NCBI GenBank assembly: GCA_000469685.2
Contig: LS997567.1
Coordinates: 5,411,374-5,475,373, forward strand
Reading direction: 5' to 3'
DNA from: Haemonchus contortus
Taxonomy: Eukaryota; Nematoda; Chromadorea; Rhabditida; Trichostrongylidae
Length of the DNA: 64,000 bases
Numbering within the stretch: the stretch's first letter is position 1; each line of letters begins with the position of its first letter. Below are positions 14,301 through 28,000 of this stretch, in pieces. The notes beneath the pieces were generated by a model. It had not been told where the DNA came from, searched no databases, and saw only the letters and a list, made by a program, of their open reading frames with translations. Position numbers and translations under genes: made by a program.

Positions 14301-16109
14301 AAATGAAACTTAATATTATAATCCGCTTACTGTTCGGCGTTGAGTAGCTCTTCGTGAAATTTTTCGGGACCATTTGGATGGTACGGGGCAAGGATCGTTT
14401 CCAGTGACAATCCCTCGAGTATGTGTTCGATCGTACCGGATTCGTGTTGCGATAGGCGATGAAGGAACTCGCAGTCCTTCTGAAAGTATATTTATCACCA
14501 AATTAGTCAGTGAGGAACAAAATGTGGTAACACCATGTTATATCGTTTACGCACAAGGATACGCCATCATAGTTGTCGTTCAGCTCGCCCATTTGGCGTA
14601 CGTGCGAATATAATGGTGCGTCAACTAAACGATAACCAATTTGTGGGGGTACGCGACGACTGGATGAGCTGGACAATATAAAGGCATCCTAAAGCGACGA
14701 AATCATGAGTCAGTTATAGGGGGGCTCTACCGCTCAACACCATTTTTTTTCGGTAGGCACAAATGAAATGAAACTAACACGTAGCCCGCGGATTTCGTCC
14801 CGTATATTGATGGGGAAGTCTGCTGACGTTGTCGATATGTGTCGCATTTCGCCTGTTGTCCTTGAATCGGTCAGTTCTTCGAGCGTTTGATCGAGTGCTT
14901 TGACTTCTGACCCATCAACTGCAGTACCACGTAGGATACACTCCACGATCCGCCGACGAGCACTCTGCATCTGAAAATACCGGTGTAGGCAATAATTAAT
15001 CGGCCGACAAATATAGAATTAGTATCATAATGATAAAAGATAAAATTTTCGGCGTTAATCGGGTGCGTGCCGATTCGCGCGATTCTGGGTGCGCGCGGCA
15101 CATTGCGCGGCGAAATTCGGTGCGATTCGAACGACTCTGACGCCTATTATTGGGGCACAAACTTTAAGTAGAATAGTTGAGTATGGTCAACTGGTCCTAC
15201 TAATCTGCTCTACTTCAAGTTTGCGCTCCAATAGTAGGCGTCAGAATCGTTCGAATCATCACGAATCCCGCCGCGCAATTTGCCGCGCGCACCCACAATC
15301 GCACGAATCGTTCGTCCCCCTCCATTCAGAATCCCCTGCCCTGAAAGCATACGTGGCCTACATACTAATCTGCGGTGGTCGACTGATGTAAAAATCCCAG
15401 CTTTTATCCCCCAGACGATCTGGTATCAATTAACCCACCCGGAGGGATGGAAAAATTGCTTTGAGGGGCGAATATCGATCCGGAATTCGAATCCCGCTCG
15501 CTACGTGAAATATAGCGCGCCATGTGCCGCTACACCATCTCCGCCCTACAGTAACATAAATTTTAAAAAAGACAGTAGCAGTTACTGAAATGGATGGTTC
15601 AGTAACGCTCAAATAAGCAACCCATGAGGGGGCATTTCGGCAAGAATCAAATTCAGTCGATACGGTTGCGTCTCGAGAGGACTGGCAAGTATCCCAAGCC
15701 GCCGGAAAGATATCAAATAGGAGAAAGCTTTAAAAAAACATTCAAATACTATCCCATCTACACAAAATCGCACATCTATTTTACCCCTTTTTCTGATCTG
15801 ACTTTGAATTGTAATGCGAAGAGACGCTGTGTCGGCGAATTGGCGAGCGCGACTTCGCCTCTCGCCAATTCGCCCTAGGACGCGATCTATGAACGCAGAC
15901 AGAGAAATATTGTTTTACCAAATAATATTGAACGGTTTTCATTGTATGACTTAAAAAATAAATTTGATTTTCATAAAATGAAGATATTTTAGGATTCTAT
16001 GGAAAAGAATAAACAGGAAAACGACAACGAATAAAGAGCTCACCCCGTACAGCATACGCTTGAACGCTTCAACACACTGCGCCTCTCCGCTCCCGGGTGA
16101 CATCCGCCT
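11390..16109 (-). CDS. gob-1: Trehalose-6-phosphate phosphatase (GOB-1 type)
   Basis: Removes phosphate from trehalose-6-phosphate; in C. elegans loss of gob-1 is lethal because the substrate accumulates. Exons, 5' to 3': 16109-16044, 14970-14779, 14688-14551, 14479-14331, 14288-14187, 14082-13971, 13899-13760, 13479-13377, 13314-13246, 12778-12662, 12399-12342, 12221-12079 and 11545-11390 (TAG). Starting at the ATG at 16103-16101 this gives 512 residues, versus roughly 470 as I recall for C. elegans. HAD-phosphatase motif I is DWDGT (234-238) and motif IV is GDTTSD (443-448); GSWGREWW, ALVGSGVQRKVDRL and FVSCPDVVHAA match nematode homologues I remember. The N-terminal third is helical and nematode-specific. 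The ATG lies 6 nt after an acceptor (TTTTCAG), fitting SL trans-splicing, but an earlier exon is possible. Both junctions around exon 14288-14187 are off by one base for GT-AG splicing; see findings. A MITE and a SINE lie in introns. Confidence 0.92.
11624..11881 (+). mobile_element. MITE family A, copy 3
   Basis: Near-identical to the 3059 copy. Flanked by GAATAATTA on both sides (11615-11623 and 11882-11890), a perfect 9 bp target duplication. It lies in the last intron of the trehalose-phosphatase gene. The high identity to copy 1 suggests recent movement. Confidence 0.9.
15030..15548 (-). mobile_element. tRNA-derived SINE interrupted by a palindrome
   Basis: The tRNA-like head is at the right end: on the minus strand, GGTGTAGCGGC (A-box-like) then GGATTCGAATTCC (B-box-like). 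The body follows, with CCATCCCTCCGGG and CATTCAGAAT signatures, and the tail (GGCGTTAATC near 15051-15060) is at the left. A palindromic element at 15071-15310 separates body and tail. The SINE is in the first intron of the trehalose-phosphatase gene. Family members lie at 20522, 45109, 51838, 53828 and 57195. Confidence 0.75.
15071..15310. repeat. Palindromic element with ~105 bp arms
   Basis: The left arm (15071-15176) and right arm (15205-15310) are inverted copies with few mismatches; shared blocks include GGGTGCGCGCGGCA and TCTGACGCCTA. The loop is ~28 bp. It is a fold-back or MITE-like element nested in the SINE. I could not resolve a target duplication. Confidence 0.8.
15834..15874. 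repeat. Perfect 14 bp inverted repeat
   Basis: GGCGAATTGGCGAG and CTCGCCAATTCGCC surround a short loop, within the first intron of the trehalose-phosphatase gene. Could fold as a strong hairpin in the pre-mRNA. Confidence 0.8.
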
Positions 16110-18427
16110 CTGAAAACGAGATGCCCTTCATGAAAGCTCATTTTCGAGGCCTAGCCGAAAACGATAAGGAAATCGGACGAGTTTGCGATCGAAACAGAAG
16201 GAAAACGAGGTGAAAAGTGGCAAGGAAGACAATGAACGTCCACTAAAACGGGTATAAGAGCTATCGTCACGGGCTTCTTTGAGTAACAGCTCCAAGTATG
16301 TCAAAGTAGAAGTAGGGACCAGATGATATTGAACTGGAAATGATTCGTTTCACTGACTATTCTAGCCTTATAACCAGGGAATAGCTATGAATCAGATGTC
16401 ATGATCAGACGCCGATGATTTCATCGATGACTGTTCCAACGGTCCCCATAACAATATGATACGAATTGACATTTTCACGAACATTTAACAATTCTATCAA
16501 GACCCCTGAAATTTCCCAAAATGTAAAATTGTCCAAGGACAGAGTTTTATTTGATAATTTGAGAGGAAAACTAACCGATAAAAATAAATTTGGAAAATTT
16601 ATCACCAGTATCAAATTCACAAGCCTTTATAAGAAATAAGGAAAGATCTAGGGGAAGGTATATGTTTGAGGCCATCTGTAGAAAATGCATACATAGCCTG
16701 TCAGATTCAAAGGGGAGTAAAATGGAAGGAAAACAGACTACTACGAAGTAATCCGATTGTAAAACTCGTATGAAATGATTCAAATCAGTATGTATTCGAT
16801 CAAAAACAAGTTCAAAATTCAAATTAAATTCAGGGAAACGTATATATGAGGAGCCATATGACAAAGGCACAATTCAAATATGGGGAATCATTCAATCAAT
16901 CACAAGTTGTAAAGGTTGTAAAAGTTACTAAATAGTACATGGCCTTGTAACCTGCCTTTCTAGTACTATAATCCATTGAAGAATACATGTCCACAACCGT
17001 CGTTCCGTGAAGAAATATTCAGATGTGTGGGTCGCATCGAATTCCATTGCTGATGGGGAGGACCACAGCTAGAAAGCAATTACAGACGCTCGGGTTTCTA
17101 TGCGGGACCAAGCACCAACGGCCATCACACCACTTGTAGTATTGTTGGTATTTAGCGCTTCAAGAACTCGTAGGGACCGGCATTCCTACAGAAAGATCAC
17201 GGTTGATAGATTACAGGGATTTTCACTTTCTTTTCGGAATAGAATTTGAATAATGATTTTTTTTTATTTTGCCAATTGTTTTTTGGACTTGCTTGTCACT
17301 TGACTGGAGTTTGTATGGGAATAAGTTTTGTTTATCACTAATATAAAAAGGGTTCTAAAATTTCAGACTTGAGCCAAAAGCAGTGAAGACGAGATGATAA
17401 GCCTGGTGGATCGAGCGGGTGGTACTAAGACCGCTATCTGTTCCTAGAAAGTGGGAACGTTCGATTAGCATTTTGATTACAGTAATAATTACAGTAATAC
17501 ACGAATAACATGGCCTCTGATTTGTAATGTTTTTGTTTGCAATTATAAATTCTACTTTCTCCATAAATTAAATCCCATTCTGCGAAAACGGCAAGGAATC
17601 ACCCTGCTTCTCCATCGTGAGCGGGAAGTTGCTCACGAGTGCCTCTAGAGAGGTACTCCGAGGGAAATCTGAATCACAAACCCTTTTTATTCCTAGTAAT
17701 CCACTTGGTATTTTTCTCAACGCAAGGCCGACCACTTATTAATTAGAGTCAATTCGTTACGCACGCGCGGCTGCACCACAGGGTTTACCGCTGGAGCGCG
17801 CTATTTCACGATACGTTGAGGTCCTCCCAATGCCAACTCCCATAAATACATCTCCGATTTAGGTGGAGCCACTAGGCACCAAAAGCTTTATACTCATTTT
17901 CAGGGACCACATTCAATAATGGGCAAAGCAATCACATTGCAGTATAGCATAGATGGCTGCTTTCATAGTCCGCCGGCCGGCCGGCCGGTCGGCGTGCCAC
18001 GAGGCAGTGCTGAGGGGAGGAGGGCGGCAGACGGTCGGATCCAATCCATACTTGGTTGCAAATATGTTGCTGTACGACACATTTCCAATTCTACGCATCA
18101 GAAGGAGTCAATTCAGAAAGGATACTGCTTTAGATTTCAAGGTTGTCAACAGGCGACTGTTTACATTTGCAGGACAAAAAAATATTCTCGGTATTTATAT
18201 AATATTTGGAGATGGATTCACAGCCCTCAGATCATGCATGTCATGGAACGTATCACTTGGTACTACACCACCTGTTCCTTCTAACAATAAGAGACATTTT
18301 GTCGGGAACCATTCACCCATGGGCGCTTTATGTGGCAAGATGCGTTGTCTTCTGATCGACTTCAAGATCTCCATCAAAGAAACCGGAACAGGCACCTTCT
18401 GAAACTCGTGTATTCTGCTGAAGTCTC

Positions 18428-19078
18428 TTAAAGGCACAGTTCACGATAATTTTGGGTAATCCAGATTGTGATGAAAAATGGAAGATAAGATGGAAAACAG
18501 TGCAGTGGAGGCGAAGGAAAAAGAGGCTTCAAAAACCGTTAAAAAGAGGGCTGGACGAGAATAATACCAAAATAATGAAGAGAGTGGAGCGTTCGGACGA
18601 GCTATACAATGGGTCTCACTGTGTGCGTGTGGGTCCTGGTGCGAATAACAGACTATGGTAAGCAAAAATTCATTCGCTTATAAGCATAAGTAAACAAAAA
18701 ACCCTAGTAATAGCAAAAGTAGCTCATCTTTTTCAGCCTATAGGAGTAGGAAATTGAATAAGGGATCGGGTAGCAAAAAGAATAACAGAGGAAAAAGGAA
18801 TGGGAGGAAAACGTCGTCTCACCACTCAGCGACCAACTGATTATGTGTGGGTCCTATAACGAAGAATCGCAATCTGTATCGCCTCGACACTCGTCTAACG
18901 TGACATCGATCGAGGGGCGTTAAGGCCAAACACGGCAGCAACAGGGCTTCCACTATGCCTTAAGCGCCGAGCTTGTGGTAGCGAGAGGGTCCCTTCTACC
19001 ACCCATGGGGGGTGCTGAGTATTCCTAGAGAAAGAAGTCATTGTCAGTAACCTTTCTCATCGTGAACCATGCCTTTAA
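18428..19078 (+). mobile_element. TIR DNA element (about 650 bp)
   Basis: Starts TTAAAGGCACAGTTCACGAT and ends with the inverted form CATCGTGAACCATGCCTTTA. A partial second copy at 57311-57881 in reverse orientation shares the interior, and a different element at 56372-56868 shares the ends. No transposase frame is visible, so it is non-autonomous. Confidence 0.75.
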
Positions 19079-20521
19079 ATGAAAGGCAGTTGAAAAGAAA
19101 GGCATGTCATTGGAGGGCAGTCTCCAAAGCTCTTTTTTTAACTAAGGAGCACAATCGTATTCTTTGCGAAATTCGTTCAGTCGTGCAAACCATTTCTCAT
19201 CGAGATTCAGTTTCTTCTCACCAGAATAAAGCATGTGAACAGACCAAGACCTTATTTCTCTTCAGAGAAATTTGACCACACTTTAAGCAAACTCGGTCTA
19301 GTCTTTCGTGAAGGGTTTTCTTTGCTAGCCTCAAGTTGCATGTTTCATGGGCAGGGCCAGGAGCTTGGATTACTCTTACTACTCCGCCACTGTAGAGAAT
19401 AACCAAGCCAGCGAATTCGTGGAATTCAATAGTTGTATGAAGTTTCAACCCTACAGGTGATACCATCTCAGTGGATACAGTAAATCTCTTCAATGCTGCC
19501 TTTGGGGTTTGAAAATGGTCCACTTCTGCAGTTTCCCTACTCTTCCAGTGCTTTCTCGTTACTGTACTTGACAATGCTCATGGTGGATCTTGAATCGGCA
19601 GTTTTCGAGCGTTTGGGAGCAGTAGTTTCCCCCCAATGGAGCGAAGGAATCCAGTAGAGCTGACTTTTGCCTACGTGGTTCTTAAAGCCGTTACTGCCTG
19701 GAAGACGGTAACGGCTTTGAGATAAATACTGGTAGATCCTTCAGGAACCAGATCTGCTCCGTGCACCAGGCAAGGTTGTGCCTAGCATTTTGCACTGGCC
19801 TTGTACCCAACCGAGTCTACGTCCTGCGGGGTTGCGAAAGCGATGACTTCACCTAATTTAATTGAAAGAGGAAAAACAAGGAACATAGAATTGGAATAAA
19901 TATAATTCTAAGGGGGTACCCTGTGATTTTGCATTGTACTGTATTATGGAAAAGCTCGGAGGAGGAGGCGAATGTGAGGGGAAGGATCGAACGTGGATTG
20001 GGGATTGCCTATCGGAAGGGGAGGGGGAATGTAAACTAAATTGACCCTAACCGGAAGGGTGAAAAAAGGCGTATTTATCCGGAGTGCATCAGGCCTCAGA
20101 CACCAATACTTGTACTTCCGTGAACCTCATAATCGACTCAAGAGAGAACCGAAAGCTCGCGCATGGAGAAGAGAACTAAATGAAGCAAGGGCGGAGAGTG
20201 GTAGACGATTGCCAAGCCGTTGGCATGGATATGGTCGGATACTTTCAGCATGAGAGCATATAAAAAGTCTCTATCCAGAAGCAAATCATTCTCTATTGAG
20301 AAGATTGTGGACTACTGGACCAAAAAAGGAAAGGAAAGTAGGAAACAGAAAGAATTATCATATGGGAGTAGGACAGGACTTCATACTCAAAGATAAAGTC
20401 TCAAAGTCTCAGGTCAATCCCGTCTGAGAGATGCGCCCACCCATTGGAACTGAGCTGTCAAGTAATGGCTTCATCCTCCAGTTAAACTTGCTATCACTAC
20501 TTTTGAGTATGAAACCCTGTC

Positions 20522-20790
20522 GACGGTGGTTGAGTGACAAGTAGAGCACTCCACGCTCATGGTCACGGGTTCGAATCCCGTATCATTGTCTGCCTATGCC
20601 AACCAAGCCTTCCATCCCTCCGGGGTCGGTTAATTGGAGCCAAACTCGTCTGAGAGGACGAACGAAAGCACTGCCTTGTACATCGGCTGACCATCGCAAG
20701 TCATTGTGTAGACAGTATACGCATTCAAAACGTCCCTACGATCCTGCCTGGAAGTCGATGCAGGGCGCATCCCAAAAATGGGATAGAACA
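20522..20790 (+). mobile_element. tRNA-derived SINE
   Basis: The head contains a tRNA-like stretch with a B box GGGTTCGAATCCC at about 20568. Next come a CTTCCATCCCTCCGGGG block, the TGTACATCGGCTGACC block and a tail related to the other copies. Orientation is head-left, opposite to most copies in the window. Confidence 0.75.
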
Positions 20791-21832
20791 ATTCTCGAAG
20801 AGCTTATGCTTTAGACTTTTACTTATGCAAATATCCTGGAAGCGAAGAAAAAACTTAACAGTGAACGGAATCAAATCTGTTGAATTGAAATACGACGGAA
20901 AGCAGTTAGGCAGTGGCTGATAGGAAAAATCCATGAAGTTCGATAATCAGCGACCCTTTCGCCTTGGCCAAAGCATCATAGATTGGCGGCGTAATCGTTG
21001 ATAAACGGTGGACCTAGCTATTACCAATGAATCCACCGGGCCGTAGAACCAACCTGTTACTGGCACTCTGATCATTCCTCTCTACAAAATGGTGATAGTC
21101 TGACCTTGAAGGGAAAGTTCACGATGAAAATTGTTACTGAGGTTTCCCGCTATAATGTAGCTGTCGCCCCCAAGAATAGTACATGAGCCGTTGTGGGGCC
21201 AAAAAACGGCGTAGGCAAGGCGTAATGAGGGTTTCCAAACCGTTTTGGCTGACACAGACATTCAATGTGGTCGTGTTATGCTGGCTTTGTCATTACCGCA
21301 CTAGCCACAGGACGAGACGAATAGCACGCCCGAGTGAGAGACACCCAGACAACCGTCTCGCCCAACATCCTCTCTCGCTATTTTTCAAAATTCTTATACT
21401 ATATCCAGCAATGTTCGCGCTTTTATTTTGCACGATGGCTTCCGTTGTTTCACCTAAAATAGAAGCATCAAAACTATCGTGAACTTTGGATCTCTGAGCT
21501 ACTCTGGTGTGCATCTCAAACGAATATTGTTGTTGACATCTTCTCAAAAAAATCAGAGATCAACACGTGAGGTCAGACGCATTCGAAGAAATTGGGAGTA
21601 AAGAACATGCGATTTTTGAAGAAAACACATATTCAGCGTGGCCACTACCCTGGCTGAGCGGGGATCGAATACCAGATGGGATTCCATCCTTATAGATCAA
21701 GCCGCCACTCTCTCAAGCCTGTACAGTGCATACCAGTCGTGTACAGCTTTTGACCTTCACAGGTCGTCGTGTAGATGAAGTACCAACTAATCTCTGGCTG
21801 AAGACTGGATGAGTAGGGTGTACCGAAATATA

Positions 21833-22074
21833 GGTGATGGGCAGTAGGAACGGTTTTGGGCAGTCGCGGCTGTCGCGGACCATTTGCCTCGTTATAACAG
21901 TTCTAGGGTTCTTCATACAGCGCAATCGCTATGCCATTAGTACCTATGGCATGATTCTACTTTTAGTTCTTTTGTTCCTGAATTTCTTACTTGATGCTGC
22001 ATTCTGTTTCACTCCTTCGCGCGCGGCGTCTTTCGCCGCGATGCGACACATCTATTCCTACTGCACCACACCCC
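21833..22074 (-). mobile_element. MITE family A, copy 4
   Basis: Flanked by CGAAATATA and CGAAATATG (21824-21832 and 22075-22083), a 9 bp duplication with one change. Confidence 0.88.
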
Positions 22075-25000
22075 CGAAATATGTATGATTCGTGCCAAAA
22101 CGGTCTGAACTACCTTTTAAGAGTGAAAGTTACGTTTGCACAATCGGGCAGATGTAAAAGCTCGGATGCAGCTAGGGTGTTTAATGTTGCTGGTTTTGCA
22201 CTTATTTATATGGTGCGCTGAATCCCAACAGCTTCTAGTGGTAACCTGACAAAATCGATTACGTGGCGCATCCTACACAGGCGAGACCTTTGGAGAACTA
22301 TGTCAATTTTCGAATTCTCTAGAGGCTAGTCTTCCATCAGCTTCCGTACTAGGGTTCTCAGTGAGGAATGCCGAAATGTGAAAGGCAGATAATTTCGGTT
22401 GATGTCCTCTCCTGTAAATGCTTTTTTTTCAAAAACATTCATATCACTAGATAAGTAAGTAATTGAGCTCTAATCTAGCTGCTTTGTTTGAAAAATATCA
22501 ATTTCTGAATTACCCTTTGCTAATGTCGAAATCGCCCTTACAACCGGTGTACGTGATCACATCAAAAATGAGGCACCAATCTCAATGTACCGACCACACC
22601 CATCTCACAGATCACGCCCCCTAAATAGTCAGTGCCAATTTCTAGTCGGTGCGACTCCGTTCGCCAAGGATTTAACAACATACGGCTAGAAATGTGACGT
22701 TGAAATAAAGTCTATGAAACAATGATGCAGTGCACATAACAGCCTTTCATCAAATTTATATTGACAAGAAAATGACTTGATTTTCCCAATTTCCACCGAT
22801 TTTCGTCAACAATGTCACATCTGTTGACGGTAATGCCATTTCATACTGTTGTCATTTTCTTGAACCAGTTTGTGTTACGGTAGTTCAATTATTGTTACAT
22901 GATCGATCATCAGAAAAAGTTTAGAAAAACTACAGAAAAATCCAATTCCAAAAGTTGTTTACTCCCATCCTTGGGCTTATGATTCGAAGGCACCGGGCAG
23001 TAGTTATGAAATGGAGGAAATAATTCTCACTGGTAAGTAACTACAACAATCTTTTTATGTAGAAATCGATATGTGCCGCTCACGCTATTGAAAGCAGAGC
23101 AGCACGAAGTCAAGGAACTAGTCTTCACCCATAGGCTCCGCCCAAATCACAGACCCCACCCCTTTGAAGGCTGCTGAAAAGCGCAAACTAGTTCACACGA
23201 TATTACATAAATAATTGTGCGTATCAATGATATGGTCAAGCGTTCATATATGGGAACGCATACAAAATGCCCCCAAAATGTGGCTTTCAACAAAAATCTC
23301 ATCAGTAAAGGTATAATTGGTTCTGCCCTCTTGACGACGTATATGAAAGGCAACTATTTCACGAAAAATAAGAACAATGGGGTTATTTACAAAATTTGAG
23401 TGAAGAGATGTACCTTATTTCATTTTATACATATCATGTTCAATCGTGTGCAGACTTCTGTAAGAATGAAGTATACATGGCGCACTCCGCGGGGCTCACT
23501 GCGTTGGTTAGATTACTAGGTGGGCAACGAAAATACTACGTACTTCTTCAAGTATTTCAAACATTCATCTTAATGGTTAACCTATTGTTTTCCAAAGTTA
23601 TTTATTTATAGGTATCTGAATGTTCTATGTTTACAAAATACCTGAATGAATAACTTTTTTCCATAAAATTTAGTGTTATTTTGCAAAGAGCACACAACTG
23701 CTGAGTTGTTAAACTGACACTTGTAGGTTTATTCTTTTTATTTTAAATTTTAAAATGGAATTTCAAGAGTTCCTTTCTCCTATTGGGAACACGCCCACTT
23801 AAAAACTTGTTAGGCGTAGCAAAAGCATATTATAAATCGGATGACGTCACAATCAGGTAATCAAAGAAGTAAGTAGAAGTAAAAGATTGTTTTTCTCTTG
23901 ACACATTCGACAAGTGCAAACAAAAGCGGCAGCTGTGGGTGGACGCTATCTTGAACTTCCCCGCTTTGTTTACACGCCTTTCAAGGGGCAAAGATCATGC
24001 AGAGCAGTTACTAGTTAGCTGGTACTGGAGTAGATAAAACTAAAATGAACAAATAAAAGTGGTTATGTACATAATCACCCAGTTCATTGCTCAATTTTCT
24101 ATTCAAAAGGCGTCCCAGAGGTCGACCAATCAATATCCCGCCAGGCGCCCTCTCACACAACCCCCGTGTTCTCCTCGTTGCAATAATCAAATGGTCAGCG
24201 CCCCCATCAGGAATGTTTGGGCTTCATGTTTATTTCAATTGAATTGGGTTTTAGGGATACACTGAATTTTTACTGGTAATGATTACTTCTTTTTATTAGC
24301 CCATTTTTATTTTCTAAACTTTCGCTCATGATTCCGAATTTCCGTGCATTTCTGTCATTCTCATTGAAGTTACTTTTTATTCGTGTGAAGTTTAATTTAC
24401 TCAAATAATTGTATTTTACGTTTCCCATTAAGAGGGATGTGGTTTTTTCGTAACTCGAGCGGAGTGGAAGAAAAGAAGTCAAACAGTGGAGAAATAGATT
24501 GCCATATGTCCATTACCAGTAGGCTGTTAAACTCAGATTCACATACTTACTAGTAAAAATGATGATTGTAAAATACTTCGAGTAGGTCAAGGAACCCTTC
24601 AGATTGCTGTTATGTAATCCATGGCCCACAGAGGAAAATGTATGGAGCCTAATGTAGCATTAGCGCTGATCCAGTCTCGCTTGAGCCCGTTATCTCTCAT
24701 TATTCTCCGGCATTACAATATTTTCATTCATTTATCAGACTAGCTATTTATAAGCAATTGCTTGTTTACCAATAACTGTTTGTAAGTTCATATTGATGCC
24801 TCTTTACAAATTTCTTTCTTTTGACATTACTTCCAAGACCATACTGTGAACACACCCACTTAAAAATCATTTTTCAAAATCATCTTTGATTATGTGACGT
24901 ATCACTCACCTTTTCCTTTCCATACTGATTTTTTTCAAAACCCGATTGGCACATTTTCGCTTCAAGACCAGCTCTATCTACATCTAGCTTAAAGTAACAG

Positions 25001-28000
25001 TCAGTTTAAATGTCTGTACAGGCTTGGCCGATAACATGTAAACTTACTCACAATCTCTCTTTTCGGACCCATTTGCCCTTTTTTTTATCTATCCAGATCA
25101 GCTCAGTTTGTAAAACTTGGTTGGAACACTTGCCAGCAGAACTAAACCGGACTTTGTTCCCGTTTCACCTGTGCCACGCTCTTTGCGCCGTATAAGTGAC
25201 GGGTACTCTGATCGTCTTGTGTCTCTTCTATCTCGCTCTGTGCGACTACAGTGTAACTAAATCGTGGGCTATGAAACATGTTCTGTCTCATCCCCTTCAC
25301 AGATCAATCTCACAATAAAAATCATGCGGATTTGTGATTCCTGTTTCAGAACCACTTTATTTACATAATAAATTTCTTTTATTTTTGAGCAACGGCATAT
25401 GTACGTAGTAGCAGATTATTCAGTATGGGATGACATCGTAAATTGATTTTATTAAGGAATAGGACTTGTGGTTCTTTTGTTGCTCAGAATAAAGGGGCCC
25501 CTCATGGAGTCAAGTGTTGCGCATTAGTTTGCCCAACACATCGCTCCGCACAACAAACACAAAATACTCAAAGAAGAAGGGATTGAATCACTGCTGAGCC
25601 CCAAACGACCTTTCACCGGGTTGCAATTTTGCAAACTGGTTTTCAGACACATTTTTACTTCTTAATACGAACCCCTCACCGCCAGATCCAAGGTGCCCAT
25701 GAATGTCCTGAATGGGGCAGCTTGTGCCCATTTATTGATTCTCTTTCCTCACTGCTGAAGCTGTACTCTTTGTTCCTCACTGTTTTTTGATGAACTCAAT
25801 TCTCTACAGCCAGTAGATTGAAAACAGCAATAAACATTTTACGATCACAATCGACCGCTCCAGAGCACGCATCGCTTTTGAAAAAAAAGGCCGGTGAACA
25901 TGTGCCTACATTGAAATTACAGTAATCTGTACTGTGTATTGACACACACATTTGACAAACATACTCATGAAACTGGTACAAGAATGTTTCAAGTAGGATT
26001 TACATGGGTATTCAACGAAATGTTCCTTTAATCCACCACCCGCCGCACCGAGACGTTCCCTGCTGTCCGACGATGCCGTTGGACGAGTTTTTTCGAAGTC
26101 TTTCGAAGTGGTCTTTTTATTCTCGCGCAATTTCTTTTGTTCTTTTCGATTTGTTCTCTTTTTTTGCTTTTTATTCTTTCTATGCCACTGAATTTGCTGA
26201 GAATGATTGGGATTCGTGGAAATCCTACTGTTTCCGAGACATTTTTTGCATTTTAAAATTTGCAGCCTATTCAATGAGTTTGAACTTTCCGTGAAAGTAC
26301 GTCACCATATTCATTCTTGCAACATTTTTAAAACTAATTCTTGAAAGTGATGAGGAAGGTGACAAAAATGATAGTGTAATCTTCGTACTCTACTACTACT
26401 CGGAACTCGTTTTTTTGCTTCTACTCAATCGATACTGATTTTTTTGTTTTAATTCTTTATTAGGCTGGAAACAGTATCTCATGGCTGTTCCAAAAAATTA
26501 GAAAAGCTGACGTTGACAAAGCGGCGGTAAGGGTTTATTGTAATTGGCGATGGGTCTGGCATCTCCTCCCCGCACGGCGTGTCGCGCTCGCCGCGCGCGA
26601 TCGCGCGCTATGAAAGGAAACATTTGAATCCCCAATGGAAGGATACGGAGAGTCGCCGCGGAACCACTGCCGCAGGCCGTGGAAATTCCGGAGTAGTTCC
26701 GTTATCCATAGGCAATACTTTTCGACGAGTTTCATTGCACGATAGTTTTGATTGTTCGATCGATTACATGGATGAGGTGGGGAGCTCCTCGAATTCTTAC
26801 GTTACCCATTAGTGCCTACTTCAACCATCCTGAAGGAGCTGAGCAAGTATGGGGTGGTAACACCAAGCTTGCGCCGTGCGTTAGAAGCTCATCCGTTTTT
26901 GAATATTCGATTTGATGCCATGGTTTCATGCCACATAGCAACGCAACAGAGATCTTTTTTCACAGTTATGGCCTAGAAGTTGTTTTACTTTGAAGGTACA
27001 GAAGAATTATAAAATATATGAATGACCGTTGATATTTACAATATTTCACAAACCTAGGAAATCCGGTAAACGAGTGAATGGGAAGGAGGATGAAAGGAAT
27101 GTGAATGAAACGAAAGAACGGCATGTATAATGAGGTGCAAAAAGTGGATGTAGTGAACAAAAGGGAGGTTCTGGGGAGAGAATGAATCGAAATGAGTTGA
27201 TTGACAGGCGACCGGTTGTAGAAGTTCAAAGGCTGTCTCATTCTCGTTCACATGAACTTTTGCTTACATTCAAGGAAACGTGCGATAAGAGGTACTACAT
27301 TCCTAATGGTTGAACAGCGGATATCGATCGCGAAACAGCGACACACCGCGTGCGCGCCGCCGACGTGCTCATGCGTCGAGCCCTCGATCAGGGGTTGTTC
27401 TTAAATTTGACGCCCCTTTCCACTTTGTTGGCTCATATTACTTTGCACTCTGTTAAAGTTCATTGCATGTTGTTCTTCTGCTCCCTGTTCACTTCTTTGT
27501 AGTTGCCCGTTTCTCTACTACTTTTACTTACCTTTTTCGCATTACCGGGTATTATGCCCGTTGTCCTATGGTCTCCGGCGAAAATAGAGTGAGGACAAGT
27601 GACGCCGCTATCTTATGCTTTGTTCAAGGATCCGATTTCGTCCTCGTCAGCTGAGCGTTCCATCCCTTCGGCACAAATCAGCTGGTACCGTTCTGCAAGG
27701 GAGGACGTACACTGGCTGAAAATCACTATATATGGGTGTACGAAACTTTTTTGCGTGAGTACTGACTACCAATCCGAGTATACAGCCTTCGAGGCCTTCA
27801 AAGACGGTGCCCGAAACTCCCTATTGGAGGTCCCATAAGGTTTCTACCTTCTATTTTACTACTAACGAAAGTATCTTGCTCTAAACCATGTAAATTAGAT
27901 CTACTCAGTAAAAATGCACTTTTCGCAGCATGTCTGTCTGAAGGGCATCCGCCGAAAAGCTGGCGCAACCGCGTCGCAACCACGTCTAATGGTCTCATCA

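Noticed and set aside
17953..18402. 149-codon plus-strand frame
   Set aside because: Long by local standards, but it overlaps open frames on the other strand, has a CCGG-repeat start, no splice context and no motif. It partly precedes a TIR element.
19218..19574. 118-codon minus-strand frame
   Set aside because: Contains CLKCGQ but no second zinc pair or any family signature; surrounding sequence looks like decayed repeat.
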